Shown: piece after piece, positions 23,937-30,047 of the stretch
Layout of the letters: each line of letters begins with the position of its first letter
Position numbering within the stretch: the first letter of the stretch is position 1
From: Clostridia bacterium
Lineage (GTDB): Bacteria; Bacillota_A; Clostridia; Christensenellales; Aristaeellaceae
Assembly: GCA_017938645.1 (NCBI GenBank)
Contig: JAGBBE010000122.1
Location: forward strand, 1 to 30,290
Reading direction: 5' to 3'
Length of the DNA: 30,290 nucleotides
Program-made: the position numbers and the translations under genes
The notes under the pieces: generated by a model
Told to the model about the DNA's origin: nothing
Seen by the model: the letters and a program-made list of their open reading frames with translations, nothing else
The model's database searches: none

Positions 23937-24371
23937 ATGAGTCTGAAACAGATTTCCGTTTTTTTGGAAAACAAGCCAGGCATGATGTATCATGTTTCTG
24001 AAATTTTGGCCAGGCACAATGTGGATATGCGAGCGCTGTCTCTGGCTGAGACCAGTGATTTCGGCATCGTGCGCATCATCGTGGATGATGTATACAAAGC
24101 TGCCACCGTTCTCAAGGACGAAGGCTGCATCCACAGCATCACCCCCGTCATCGGCGTTGCTATTCCCGACGAGCCCGGCGGACTGCATCAGGTGCTGAGC
24201 ATTCTGCAGGAGGCAGGATTGAACATCGAGTATATGTACGCCTTCCTTGGCGGAAAGAATGCCGATCACGCCTACATGATCTTCCGCGTGCAGGATGATA
24301 AGGCTGCCATGAAGGCACTTGGCCTCAAGGGCATCCACTGTGTGGATCAGGAAGAAATCTCCCAGCTGTAA
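23937..24371 (+). CDS. Tandem ACT-domain protein paired with PaaK
   Basis: A 144-residue cytosolic protein made of two ACT domains: residues 1-70 begin LKQISVFLENKPGMMYHVSEILARHNVDMRALSLA (a region) and residues 70-142 contain VAIPDEPGGLHQVLSILQEAGLNIEYMYAF (a region). ACT domains bind small ligands, usually amino acids, and control enzymes. In many anaerobic Firmicutes and archaea such a protein is encoded directly after PaaK and is presumed to sense aromatic amino acids for it. AGGAGG lies 6-7 bases before the ATG, overlapping the tail of paaK. The ligand and any direct contact with PaaK are inferred. Confidence 0.9.
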   Translation: MSLKQISVFLENKPGMMYHVSEILARHNVDMRALSLAETSDFGIVRIIVDDVYKAATVLKDEGCIHSITPVIGVAIPDEPGGLHQVLSILQEAGLNIEYMYAFLGGKNADHAYMIFRVQDDKAAMKALGLKGIHCVDQEEISQL

Positions 24372-24380
24372 CAAGCGCTG

Positions 24381-24417
24381 CGGCCATACCTGACTTTTAT
24401 CAGGTATGGCCGTTTTT
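24381..24417 (+). terminator. Intrinsic terminator of paaK-ACT
   Basis: A perfect 13-bp stem, CGGCCATACCTGA (24381-24393) with TCAGGTATGGCCG (24400-24412), a 6-base loop and TTTTT (24413-24417), beginning 10 bases after the ACT-gene stop. Confidence 0.95.
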
Positions 24418-24420
24418 GTG

Positions 24421-24449
24421 TTGAAGTCTGCAAACCCATATGTTACAAT
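24421..24449 (+). promoter_or_regulatory. Promoter of the YczE-type gene
   Basis: TTGAAG (24421-24426) and TACAAT (24444-24449) are separated by 17 bp, directly after the paaK terminator. A palindrome-like CCGTTTGAACGG follows at 24458-24469, around the predicted transcription start. Confidence 0.65.
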
Positions 24450-24499
24450 ACGCTGGTCCGTTTGAACGGGCCAAAGCACTGCAAAAGAGGAATCCTGCT

Positions 24500-25132
24500 A
24501 TGATCCAGCATCTGTTTGGCAAGCCCCGCATGTTCCGCAGAATCGTGACGCTGATCCTCAGCACCTGTCTAATGGGCGTATGTGTCGCCATTTTCGACCA
24601 GATCAGTTTCGGCACTGATCCCTGTTCCACGATGAATCTGGCCATCAGCCGTTTGATCGGATGGAGCTTTGGCACATGGCAGCTGACGATGAACTGCATT
24701 CTTCTTCTCATTCTGATTCTGCTGGGTGAAATCCGCCGCATCGGTCTGGGCTCGGTTGCCAACATGGTGCTTGTGGGCTACGCGGCAGATGCAACCACGT
24801 GGGTGCTGAATCAGATCCATCCGCTGACCGGCGAAACGCTGATCGTAAGGCTGATTGTCTTTGTGCCTACGATGCTTCTGTTCCTGATTGGCGCCTCGTT
24901 TTATCTGGCTGTGGATCTGGGAACCGCTCCGTATGACGCCATGCCGATGGTTGCTTTTGACCGTCAGAAGAAACTGAAGTTCCCGATTGTGCGTATGATC
25001 TGGGATCTGAGCATTATCATCATCGGCTTCCTGTGCGGCGGCACGGTGGGCCTGGTCACGCTGGTCACCGGCTTCTGCCTTGGCCCGGTGTTTGGAGCAA
25101 TCGGAGAAAAAATCAGTCCGCTGTACGAATGA
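24500..25132 (+). CDS. YczE/YitT-type integral membrane protein
   Basis: The 210-residue product has five to six membrane segments, starting near residue 14 (VTLILSTCLMGVCVAIF), and ends in a short polar tail. The segments ISFGTDPCSTMNLAIS and VDLGTAPYDAMPM, each placing G-T-x-P-x-x near a membrane face, are the internal-repeat signature of YczE/YyaS proteins. Function is not established; relatives are often next to transport or antibiotic-biosynthesis genes. GAGG lies before the ATG at 24500; the frame stays open further upstream, but without a comparable site. It is flanked by its own promoter and by a terminator shared with the convergent UroD-like gene. Confidence 0.85.
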   Translation: MIQHLFGKPRMFRRIVTLILSTCLMGVCVAIFDQISFGTDPCSTMNLAISRLIGWSFGTWQLTMNCILLLILILLGEIRRIGLGSVANMVLVGYAADATTWVLNQIHPLTGETLIVRLIVFVPTMLLFLIGASFYLAVDLGTAPYDAMPMVAFDRQKKLKFPIVRMIWDLSIIIIGFLCGGTVGLVTLVTGFCLGPVFGAIGEKISPLYE

Positions 25133-25137
25133 ACCAT

Positions 25138-25172
25138 AAAAGCCACCCGGTCTTCATGACCCGGTGGCTTTT
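25138..25172. terminator. Bidirectional terminator between YczE-type and UroD-family genes
   Basis: An 11-bp stem (25142-25152 with 25158-25168), with one C-C mismatch and a 5-base loop, is flanked by AAAA (25138-25141) and TTTT (25169-25172). It can serve both convergent genes. Confidence 0.82.
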
Positions 25173-25183
25173 GTGTTATGGTT

Positions 25184-26308
25184 TCAATACCTTCCGTAAT
25201 TCTGAATGGCCGCCATCACCAGCCGCATGCTGCTAAGCAGGCTTCCGTTGTTGATGGAACCGGCGGTGGAGATATTCACGCCGCGTCCGGTTGCCTTGGC
25301 AGCTTCACAGTCGCGGCGAACTTGAGCAACGATTTCTTCCTCTTCGTTACGCATGAAAGCAAACGGAGCCAGACATCCATCGATGCGGGCCTTGGGCAGA
25401 TGTTTTCGGATTTCCGGTACCAGCACCGTGGGGCCAAAGTTCACGCCGGTGAGGCCCAAACGACCAAGAATGGGCAGCAGATGTCCCATGGCACTGTCGG
25501 AATGCTGATAGCGGCTGTCGTTTTCACCGGGCGCAAAATGAGCGAATACATCACGGAGAATCGGATAACCGAACTCCTCGTACATGTCCGGCGTAAGCAG
25601 GCAGCAGTTATCATCGGCGAATGAGAAGCCGTATTTTCCGCGTTCTTCCGGAGCAACGCCCGCTTCATGATCCATCACATCGCCCATTTCGATGATCACG
25701 CGGCGGATGGTATCGGAAAAGCGCCTGGCAAGTTCCGGCTCATCGTACATCAGGTAGATAAAGTTTTCCTCGCCCATCAGCGAGCAGGCCAGCGTAACCG
25801 GGCCGCGAATATGACGCATCAGCGGCGGACGCTTTCCGGTCAGTTCAAAAATACGTTTCTTTTCCGCTTCCCAGTTGTCAGGAAGCATGAAGCCTCGGAT
25901 ATCCAGCCGGTCTACGCGATCCAGCATTTCCTCCACTTCTTCCGGCGTCTGCGCGCAGCGATGGAGCCATTCGGTGTGGTTGACGTATTCGTAGCGGCTT
26001 CCGAACACCTCGCCGATTCGCTTAACCTGCGGGAAACACAGATCCGGCGACTCAAATTCCTCCTGCAGCAGGCGGCGGCCAACGATTTTCTCAGCCTTAT
26101 CGTTATATCGCTTGTTCAGTTCTGCTTGACGCACAGGGTCAACCGGATCCCACGGGTGTCCTTCGACGCCCAGTTCGGCGTAGACGCATTCGTTGCTCAT
26201 CCTGATACCCAGCGCAACCTGAGGCGCATCAGCAGCAAAACAGTTGTTCCCATGCGAGCGGTCTTCGTCCTTCCAGAACTGTTCAATGTCCAGATCAAGA
26301 TGCATCAT
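25184..26308 (-). CDS. Uroporphyrinogen decarboxylase-family protein (methyltransferase-like)
   Basis: The 374-residue product belongs to the UroD/MtaA superfamily: an LMRHIRGPVTLACSLMG block mid-protein, FADDNCCLLTPDMYEEFGYPILRDVFAHF, a YQHSDSAMGHLLPIL metal-site-like H/S region, GVNFGPTVLVPEIRKHLP and a glycine-rich C-terminus with GRGVNISTAGSINNGSL. In haem synthesis UroD has an N-terminal arginine-rich PVWxMRQAGR motif, absent here, so this is not HemE. Relatives act as methyltransferases with corrinoid proteins, or have unknown roles. No corrinoid protein is encoded nearby. GAGGAG precedes a double ATG; the promoter is at 26342-26370. Single-gene transcript. Confidence 0.85.
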   Translation of the reverse strand: MMHLDLDIEQFWKDEDRSHGNNCFAADAPQVALGIRMSNECVYAELGVEGHPWDPVDPVRQAELNKRYNDKAEKIVGRRLLQEEFESPDLCFPQVKRIGEVFGSRYEYVNHTEWLHRCAQTPEEVEEMLDRVDRLDIRGFMLPDNWEAEKKRIFELTGKRPPLMRHIRGPVTLACSLMGEENFIYLMYDEPELARRFSDTIRRVIIEMGDVMDHEAGVAPEERGKYGFSFADDNCCLLTPDMYEEFGYPILRDVFAHFAPGENDSRYQHSDSAMGHLLPILGRLGLTGVNFGPTVLVPEIRKHLPKARIDGCLAPFAFMRNEEEEIVAQVRRDCEAAKATGRGVNISTAGSINNGSLLSSMRLVMAAIQNYGRY

Positions 26309-26341
26309 GGAACGGATTCTCCTCTGCTGTAATTTGAAGTG

Positions 26342-26370
26342 ATTATATCATGCCGATTAACGCTTCGCAA
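26342..26370 (-). promoter_or_regulatory. Promoter of the UroD-family gene
   Basis: On the minus strand, TTGCGA (26370-26365) and a perfect TATAAT (26347-26342) are 17 bp apart. It starts 8 bases after the stop of the kinase-like gene. Confidence 0.72.
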
Positions 26371-26378
26371 GTAATGTA

Positions 26379-26927
26379 TTATGGTTCCAAAACGATTTCA
26401 AACCGCTCGATTTCAAGCCTGCTGATTTCTTCTTCAACCGTCATGCCGCTGATGTCGTACAGATGGCTTCCCGCAAGCCCATCCAGCTTGGATTTCAAAA
26501 ACAGCGAGCGATCAATCAAATCCGTGCTTCCACGCTTGGTCAGGCGTTGTATGAGTTCTTCTTCGGAAGTCGTCAGCACAACATAGAACAATCTGGCCTG
26601 ATGTCTTCGCGCAAGTTCCTCAAGCAGCGGAAGTTCGTCCTCCACCACATAATCAATGACGACGTCCAGATTTCTTGTCAATGCCTTATCTGCAACCGAC
26701 AAAATGCATTCCCAGTTAAACTTCAGGATATCCGCCCAGTACAGAAACTGCGGGCAATCAGAACCGACCGGTGCGTTTGTTTCGGCAAATCCGGCATGGA
26801 AGTCATCGCCATGGATCACGTACGCCTGCAGCTTTCCATATTCATCGACCAGATGTCTGGCGTATGCGTTGGACAGTGTGGTCTTGCCGCATCCGCACGG
26901 GCCGGAGAATACATAAACAGCACTCAT
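26379..26927 (-). CDS. Small P-loop NTPase, nucleoside/sugar kinase-like
   Basis: A 182-residue cytosolic protein with a Walker A motif SGPCGCGKTT at residues 8-17, a likely substrate-site segment YVIHGDDFHAGF (about 35-46), LDVVIDYVVEDELPLLEEL as the middle strand region, and FYVVLTTSEEELIQRL(T)KRG with a lid-like arginine. This is the general plan of uridine-kinase, shikimate-kinase and chloramphenicol-phosphotransferase-like proteins. The substrate is unknown. The frame opens at 26963, overlapping the hydrolase stop, but GGAGG sits 7 bases before the ATG at 26925-26927. It lies 32 bp after the alpha/beta hydrolase gene and probably shares its transcript. Confidence 0.82.
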   Translation of the reverse strand: MSAVYVFSGPCGCGKTTLSNAYARHLVDEYGKLQAYVIHGDDFHAGFAETNAPVGSDCPQFLYWADILKFNWECILSVADKALTRNLDVVIDYVVEDELPLLEELARRHQARLFYVVLTTSEEELIQRLTKRGSTDLIDRSLFLKSKLDGLAGSHLYDISGMTVEEEISRLEIERFEIVLEP

Positions 26928-26959
26928 ACGAGTTCCTCCATTCATGCCGTTTGGTTTTG

Positions 26960-27772
26960 TCATTCTTTTCCCAAAAGAAAGTTCAGCACAACTTGATTGA
27001 AATCCTTTGCTTCCTCATACAACCCGTGACCCCATTCGGCGTACATTTTAAGCTTTGCCCCTGGAATGGCTGCGGCAAGCTCGCGCGAAGGTTCTGCGCC
27101 CAGTGCATGATCCAGTTCGCCGCCAATGATCAGCACAGGCGACGTAATGAATGCAAGACGGTCCGAAGCATCATGCGTCAGACAGGCATTTGCCTGAACA
27201 AAGAATCGCTCATAGGATTTGGGCTTTGTGAGCCTGCCCATCACAGGAACCAGCCATCTGTTTTTACGATAATACGCATCTGAGTACATGCGGCGCACAT
27301 TGCTGTCCATGAAAGAAATGTGATCGCCGCGGCCGGCGCAATCCATCCACTCCCGGATGGATTCCATCAGAACCGGATTAGGCTGCGCGCAGGTCACCAC
27401 CAGCACCAGCTTTCCGACTTTTTCCGGATAATCCGCGGCAAAATGCTGCGCAATCATACCGCCCATGGATACGCCTACAAGATCGGCCTGCTGGATTCCC
27501 AGCACTTCAATGGCTTCCTTGAGATCACGGGCCATATCGCGAGTACTCATTCCATCCGTCAGATGATTCCGTCGGCTGAACATGTACACAGTATAGTCCT
27601 TCGCAAAAGCACGGTACAGAAACGCCATCGGCAGCGCGGTTCCCTTAACCGTGGTCAGCCCATCACCCAAGCCCGGCAGCATGATGAGTTTCCTGCTTCC
27701 ACTTCCGAAGCGGACATAATGCATGGTGTCATCCCGAAGCCTGAGGACACCGTTCTTTGCGTTTATGAACAT
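26960..27772 (-). CDS. Alpha/beta hydrolase
   Basis: A 270-residue single-domain alpha/beta hydrolase. The oxyanion segment is MLPGLGDG (31-38), the nucleophile elbow GVSMGG (S102), the acid D221 in IIGGELDHALG and the histidine H249 in AEWGHGLYEE. Together they form a complete triad. The cap region (about 130-200) is helical and specific to this protein. No signal peptide is seen, so the enzyme is cytosolic; substrates might be esters or lactones. AAGGAG lies before the ATG. It starts 21 bp after an HSL-type hydrolase gene and precedes the kinase-like gene. Confidence 0.9.
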   Translation of the reverse strand: MFINAKNGVLRLRDDTMHYVRFGSGSRKLIMLPGLGDGLTTVKGTALPMAFLYRAFAKDYTVYMFSRRNHLTDGMSTRDMARDLKEAIEVLGIQQADLVGVSMGGMIAQHFAADYPEKVGKLVLVVTCAQPNPVLMESIREWMDCAGRGDHISFMDSNVRRMYSDAYYRKNRWLVPVMGRLTKPKSYERFFVQANACLTHDASDRLAFITSPVLIIGGELDHALGAEPSRELAAAIPGAKLKMYAEWGHGLYEEAKDFNQVVLNFLLGKE

Positions 27773-27793
27773 TTTCCGCTCTCCTTCATCGGA

Positions 27794-28726
27794 TCAGGTT
27801 TCAAACATTCTTCTGATATAGGCCACGCGCCGGGCGATCATCGCCTGTGATGTCGGTGCATTGAACACGGTATCAAATCCATGCATGGTGCCTTTGGATT
27901 CATGAAGCTCCGCTTCAATGCCATTTTTCCTCAAAAGCTCAGCATACAGCACACCGTCATCATGCAGGCAGTCGAACTCCGCCACTTCAATATAGGCTGG
28001 AGGAAGGCCGGCATGACTGTCCGCCTCCACCGGGCTGCGGTAGGCCAGCGGAATGGACTCAGGATTCGGATTGATAATCGGGCCGACCTTCTTCGACAAG
28101 GAGGAATTCCACATCGGCGTATCCGTATACTTGCGATAGGATTCGCTGATGTTGCGTCCATCCAGCCAGGGATACACCAGCAGCTGGAACACAGGATGCA
28201 CCTCCGCTCCGCGATCGCGTGCCATCAGGCATGCAACCACACTCAGCGTACCTCCTGCGCTGTCTCCGCCAACGGCGATTTTCTCACGGTCAATCCCCAA
28301 CTCCTCAGCATGTTCGTATACCCAGCAAAGCGCAGCATAGCAATCCTCCTGCGGAACCGGGAACGGATGCTTCGGTGCCAGACGGTAGCGGACATAAATC
28401 ACCTTACAGCGGCCTTCTTTGGCATACATCATGGCCATCTGATAGTGACTGCTGTATCCCTCAAAGACAAATCCTCCGCCATGAAAATTGACCAAGCATG
28501 GTGCTGAGGTCGGCAGATTTTTGGGCGAAATAATGAATATCTCGATTTCGCCGTCCTGATAACCGGGAATCATCCGGGCCTGAACGTCCAGTTCCGGATC
28601 CTGAAAGAGCAGTTTCGGCGTTTTCATGAACTTTTGAGCCAGCAAAACAAAATTCCGGCTCATGGGCGGCGAGAATTTGTTGAACGGGAAGAATTCCTTG
28701 CTGATTGGGTATTTTGTTCTTGACAT
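27794..28726 (-). CDS. Alpha/beta hydrolase of the hormone-sensitive lipase (HSL) type
   Basis: The 310-residue product carries the HSL signature: NFHGGGFVF (HGGG at 82-85, oxyanion hole), RLAPKHPFPVPQEDCYAAL, and the nucleophile GGDSAGGT (S156). The acid is in EFDCLHDDGVLYA and the histidine in GTMHGFD. Family members are carboxylesterases acting on short acyl esters, including acetylated sugars and drugs. The N-terminal 50 residues form a helical cap. AGGAGG lies a few bases before the ATG at 28724-28726, so the longer frame to 28777 is not used. It is the first gene of the esterase-hydrolase-kinase run and sits directly beside the mobile-element scar. Confidence 0.92.
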   Translation of the reverse strand: MSRTKYPISKEFFPFNKFSPPMSRNFVLLAQKFMKTPKLLFQDPELDVQARMIPGYQDGEIEIFIISPKNLPTSAPCLVNFHGGGFVFEGYSSHYQMAMMYAKEGRCKVIYVRYRLAPKHPFPVPQEDCYAALCWVYEHAEELGIDREKIAVGGDSAGGTLSVVACLMARDRGAEVHPVFQLLVYPWLDGRNISESYRKYTDTPMWNSSLSKKVGPIINPNPESIPLAYRSPVEADSHAGLPPAYIEVAEFDCLHDDGVLYAELLRKNGIEAELHESKGTMHGFDTVFNAPTSQAMIARRVAYIRRMFET

Positions 28727-28891
28727 ACAGGACCTCCTGTGGGAACAAAGTTCGGGTGTTGATTTACATTTTATCACAAATCAGTTAAAAAACACAGTGG
28801 ATGGATTGACGGGATACCTTTTGTAAATGTCCAACATGTATTGTAGCTCTACATACTCTCCCCCTTTAGATATCTCATGAAACTTGACACA
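28727..28891. other. Spacer between the HSL gene and the IS fragment
   Basis: AT-rich spacer. It contains a possible -10 (TAAAAT on the minus strand near 28776) for the HSL gene, without a convincing -35. The minus-strand frame of the IS fragment continues into it but shows no recognisable transposase homology. Nothing else is seen. Confidence 0.4.
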
Positions 28892-29045
28892 CTCATTTTT
28901 CTTGTACTTGCATAACGTTCTGATGTACTCGGATATCTTTTCTCAGTTCTCCGTAGATTGCTTTCCTTCTTTATTTTGGAGTGAAAACCATGTGATACTT
29001 ACACTTCCACCTGGTATGCGCCAGACTATTCGTTTGGTTTACCAT
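28892..29045 (-). pseudogene. N-terminal fragment of an IS200/IS605-type transposase tnpA, broken
   Basis: Translation from the ATG at 29043-29045 gives MVNQTNSLAHTRWKCKYH, then MVFTPK-stop-RRKAIYGELRKDI, a clear match in kind to the start of IS200 TnpA (…KYHMVFTPKYRRK…). The codon for the expected tyrosine is TAA. About 14 codons later the match continues only in another frame (EYIRTLCKYKKNE), so there is also a frameshift. Homology stops near 28892, before the HUH histidine pair that would bind the metal. The gene is dead. GGTG before the ATG may be the old ribosome binding site. Confidence 0.82.
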
Positions 29046-29098
29046 ACATTTCACCTTTCTTTGTCGCAATAGGCCTGAACACCCTGTGTACTTGAAAG

Positions 29099-29322
29099 GT
29101 GATTTTTTGTATTACTTTCCGTTCCCCACCCGCATAGCGTGTGGTTTTCTGTTTCGCTTCGCTCAACTGCCTAAAGGCATTAATCATAACCACCCGTCAA
29201 ACGGGTGGTTTGCACAAAGGCTAAAAGCCTTTATTACCGGCCAGCGTCTAAAGGCGCTGGCTTTCACAATGTTCAAGCCTATTGCCTTTGTCACTTTTGC
29301 CGCCCCTTAAGGGGCGTTCGTA
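29099..29322. mobile_element. IS200/IS605-like end region made of many hairpins
   Basis: This stretch between the two tnpA fragments has no open gene. It contains stem-loops at 29169-29178 (GCCTAAAGGC), 29188-29210 (10-bp stem, AACCACCCGT), 29216-29232 (7-bp stem), 29240-29261 (9-bp stem with TAAA loop) and 29301-29316 (CGCCCCTTAAGGGGCG). IS200/IS605 elements are recognised as single strands by hairpins at their ends, so this is best read as an end, or a joined pair of ends, of such an element. Exact borders are not visible. Confidence 0.6.
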
Positions 29323-29556
29323 TTACTTGCTACCCTTAAAAGGGTCTTCATATTCTTTCGCACTTAACTTATCAAGGGCGATATCATGCTTGTCCTGTTC
29401 TGCTATGTACTTCTTGATGGTCGACTCATTCAATCCCACAGTTGATACATAGTAGCCTTCAGCCCAAAATTTGCGATTCCCATACTTGTACTTCAGCTTT
29501 GCATGATTGTCGAATATCATTAGTGCGCTCTTTCCCTTCAAGTATCCCATCAAACT
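29323..29556 (-). pseudogene. C-terminal fragment of an IS200/IS605-type transposase tnpA
   Basis: The minus-strand frame encodes SLMGYLKGKSALMIFDNHA, followed by KYKYGNRKFWAEGYYVSTVG, KKYIAEQ and a SAKEYEDPFKG end, the C-terminal half of IS200-type TnpA. The tyrosine in KKYIAEQ is in the place of the catalytic tyrosine. Homology begins abruptly at 29556; the N-terminal half and the HUH motif are absent, and an unrelated open stretch precedes it. It cannot be functional alone. On this strand it lies upstream of the N-terminal fragment at 28892-29045, the reverse of normal gene order. Confidence 0.85.
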
Positions 29557-29678
29557 TTCACAATATAATGGAAGTAATTTACAGCACACAAATTGTGGGA
29601 TAATAGGCGAATCCACATATGCACCCAACAACAAAACAAAAGCCCTAATGGCAAAACGATTGCTCCCGGGCATAGGAA

Positions 29679-29711
29679 AAATGCACCCAACCAGCACAGG
29701 TGGGTGCATTT
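29679..29711. repeat. Perfect 11-bp inverted repeat of the TGCACCCA motif
   Basis: AAATGCACCCA (29679-29689) and TGGGTGCATTT (29701-29711) pair perfectly around an 11-base loop. No T run follows on either strand, so it is not a standard terminator. Confidence 0.7.
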
Positions 29712-29774
29712 CATATGTGAGCGATTTTGATCTATTCAGGCGTCGCTCCCGGCAGTGGAGGAGAATATCTCTAA

Positions 29775-29812
29775 TAATGCATATTCCCGGGTGCATTTGC
29801 CGTTATGCATTA
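29775..29812. repeat. 9-bp inverted repeat with a GGGTGCA-bearing loop
   Basis: TAATGCATA (29775-29783) and TATGCATTA (29804-29812) are perfectly complementary, with a 20-base spacer that contains CCCGGGTGCA. Confidence 0.6.
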
Positions 29813-29833
29813 GGATTCTGCAAGAACATAAAG

Positions 29834-29872
29834 AAAAGGACTGAAACCTTGTATCAAAGTTTCAGTCCTTTT
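29834..29872. terminator. Strong bidirectional hairpin, terminator-like
   Basis: AAAAGGACTGAAAC (29834-29847) and GTTTCAGTCCTTTT (29859-29872) form a perfect 14-bp stem with an 11-base loop, with A and T tracts as its base. It would act in both directions. No gene ends right beside it, so it may be part of the repeat region. Confidence 0.7.
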
Positions 29873-29977
29873 ATGTGAAATGACTCAAAAACTAATACAA
29901 TTCCCGGCTATCATTTTGCAATAACCCTTTCGTTTTGCAATGGGTGCATTTGGGTGCAAAAATTGGTTCTTGGGTGC

Positions 29978-30007
29978 AAAAAAGGCTCGGTGGGTGCAAC
30001 ACCGAGC
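29978..30007 (-). terminator. Intrinsic terminator of the LysR-type gene
   Basis: On the minus strand, GCTCGGT (30007-30001) and ACCGAGC (29991-29985) pair around a loop containing TGCACCC, followed by TTTTTT (29983-29978). It starts 40 bases after the stop codon at 30048. Confidence 0.8.
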
Positions 30008-30047
30008 TTTCGTTTTGCTATTAGAAACTATCTGACAAGTCATAGCT

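Larger units (their letters stand above)
29645..30024. mobile_element. Possible MITE-like element bounded by imperfect inverted repeats
   Basis: CTAATGGCAAAACGA (29645-29659) and, on the other strand, CTAATAGCAAAACGA (30024-30010) match at 14 of 15 bases, and GCTC recurs two bases further in on both sides, giving 18 of 21. TGCACCCA then follows inward at both ends. A 380-bp non-coding unit with such ends resembles a miniature inverted-repeat element. No target-site duplication is evident, so the call is tentative. Confidence 0.4.
29557..30047. repeat. Gene-free repeat region with TGGGTGCA motifs and inverted repeats
   Basis: About 490 bp without a supported gene. It holds eight GGGTGCA motifs (plus strand near 29702, 29789, 29942, 29952, 29972, 29992; minus strand near 29620, 29682), several long stem-loops, and an imperfect inverted repeat bounding 29645-30024. 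Short open frames across it have no recognisable homology and follow the repeats, so they are not called. Confidence 0.65.

Noticed and set aside
29099..29110. Terminator formed by CACC/GGTG and the T run at 29103-29108
   Set aside because: A 4-bp stem with a 14-base loop is too weak, and no plus-strand gene ends before it.
28892..29556. TnpB or its guide RNA
   Set aside because: No RuvC-type or zinc-finger sequence of TnpB is found in any frame. Only TnpA fragments are present, so a guide RNA cannot be supported.
29099..30047. CRISPR array
   Set aside because: The repeats are 7-15 bases, occur on both strands and have irregular spacing. There are no 23-37-base direct repeats with uniform spacers, and no cas genes are present.
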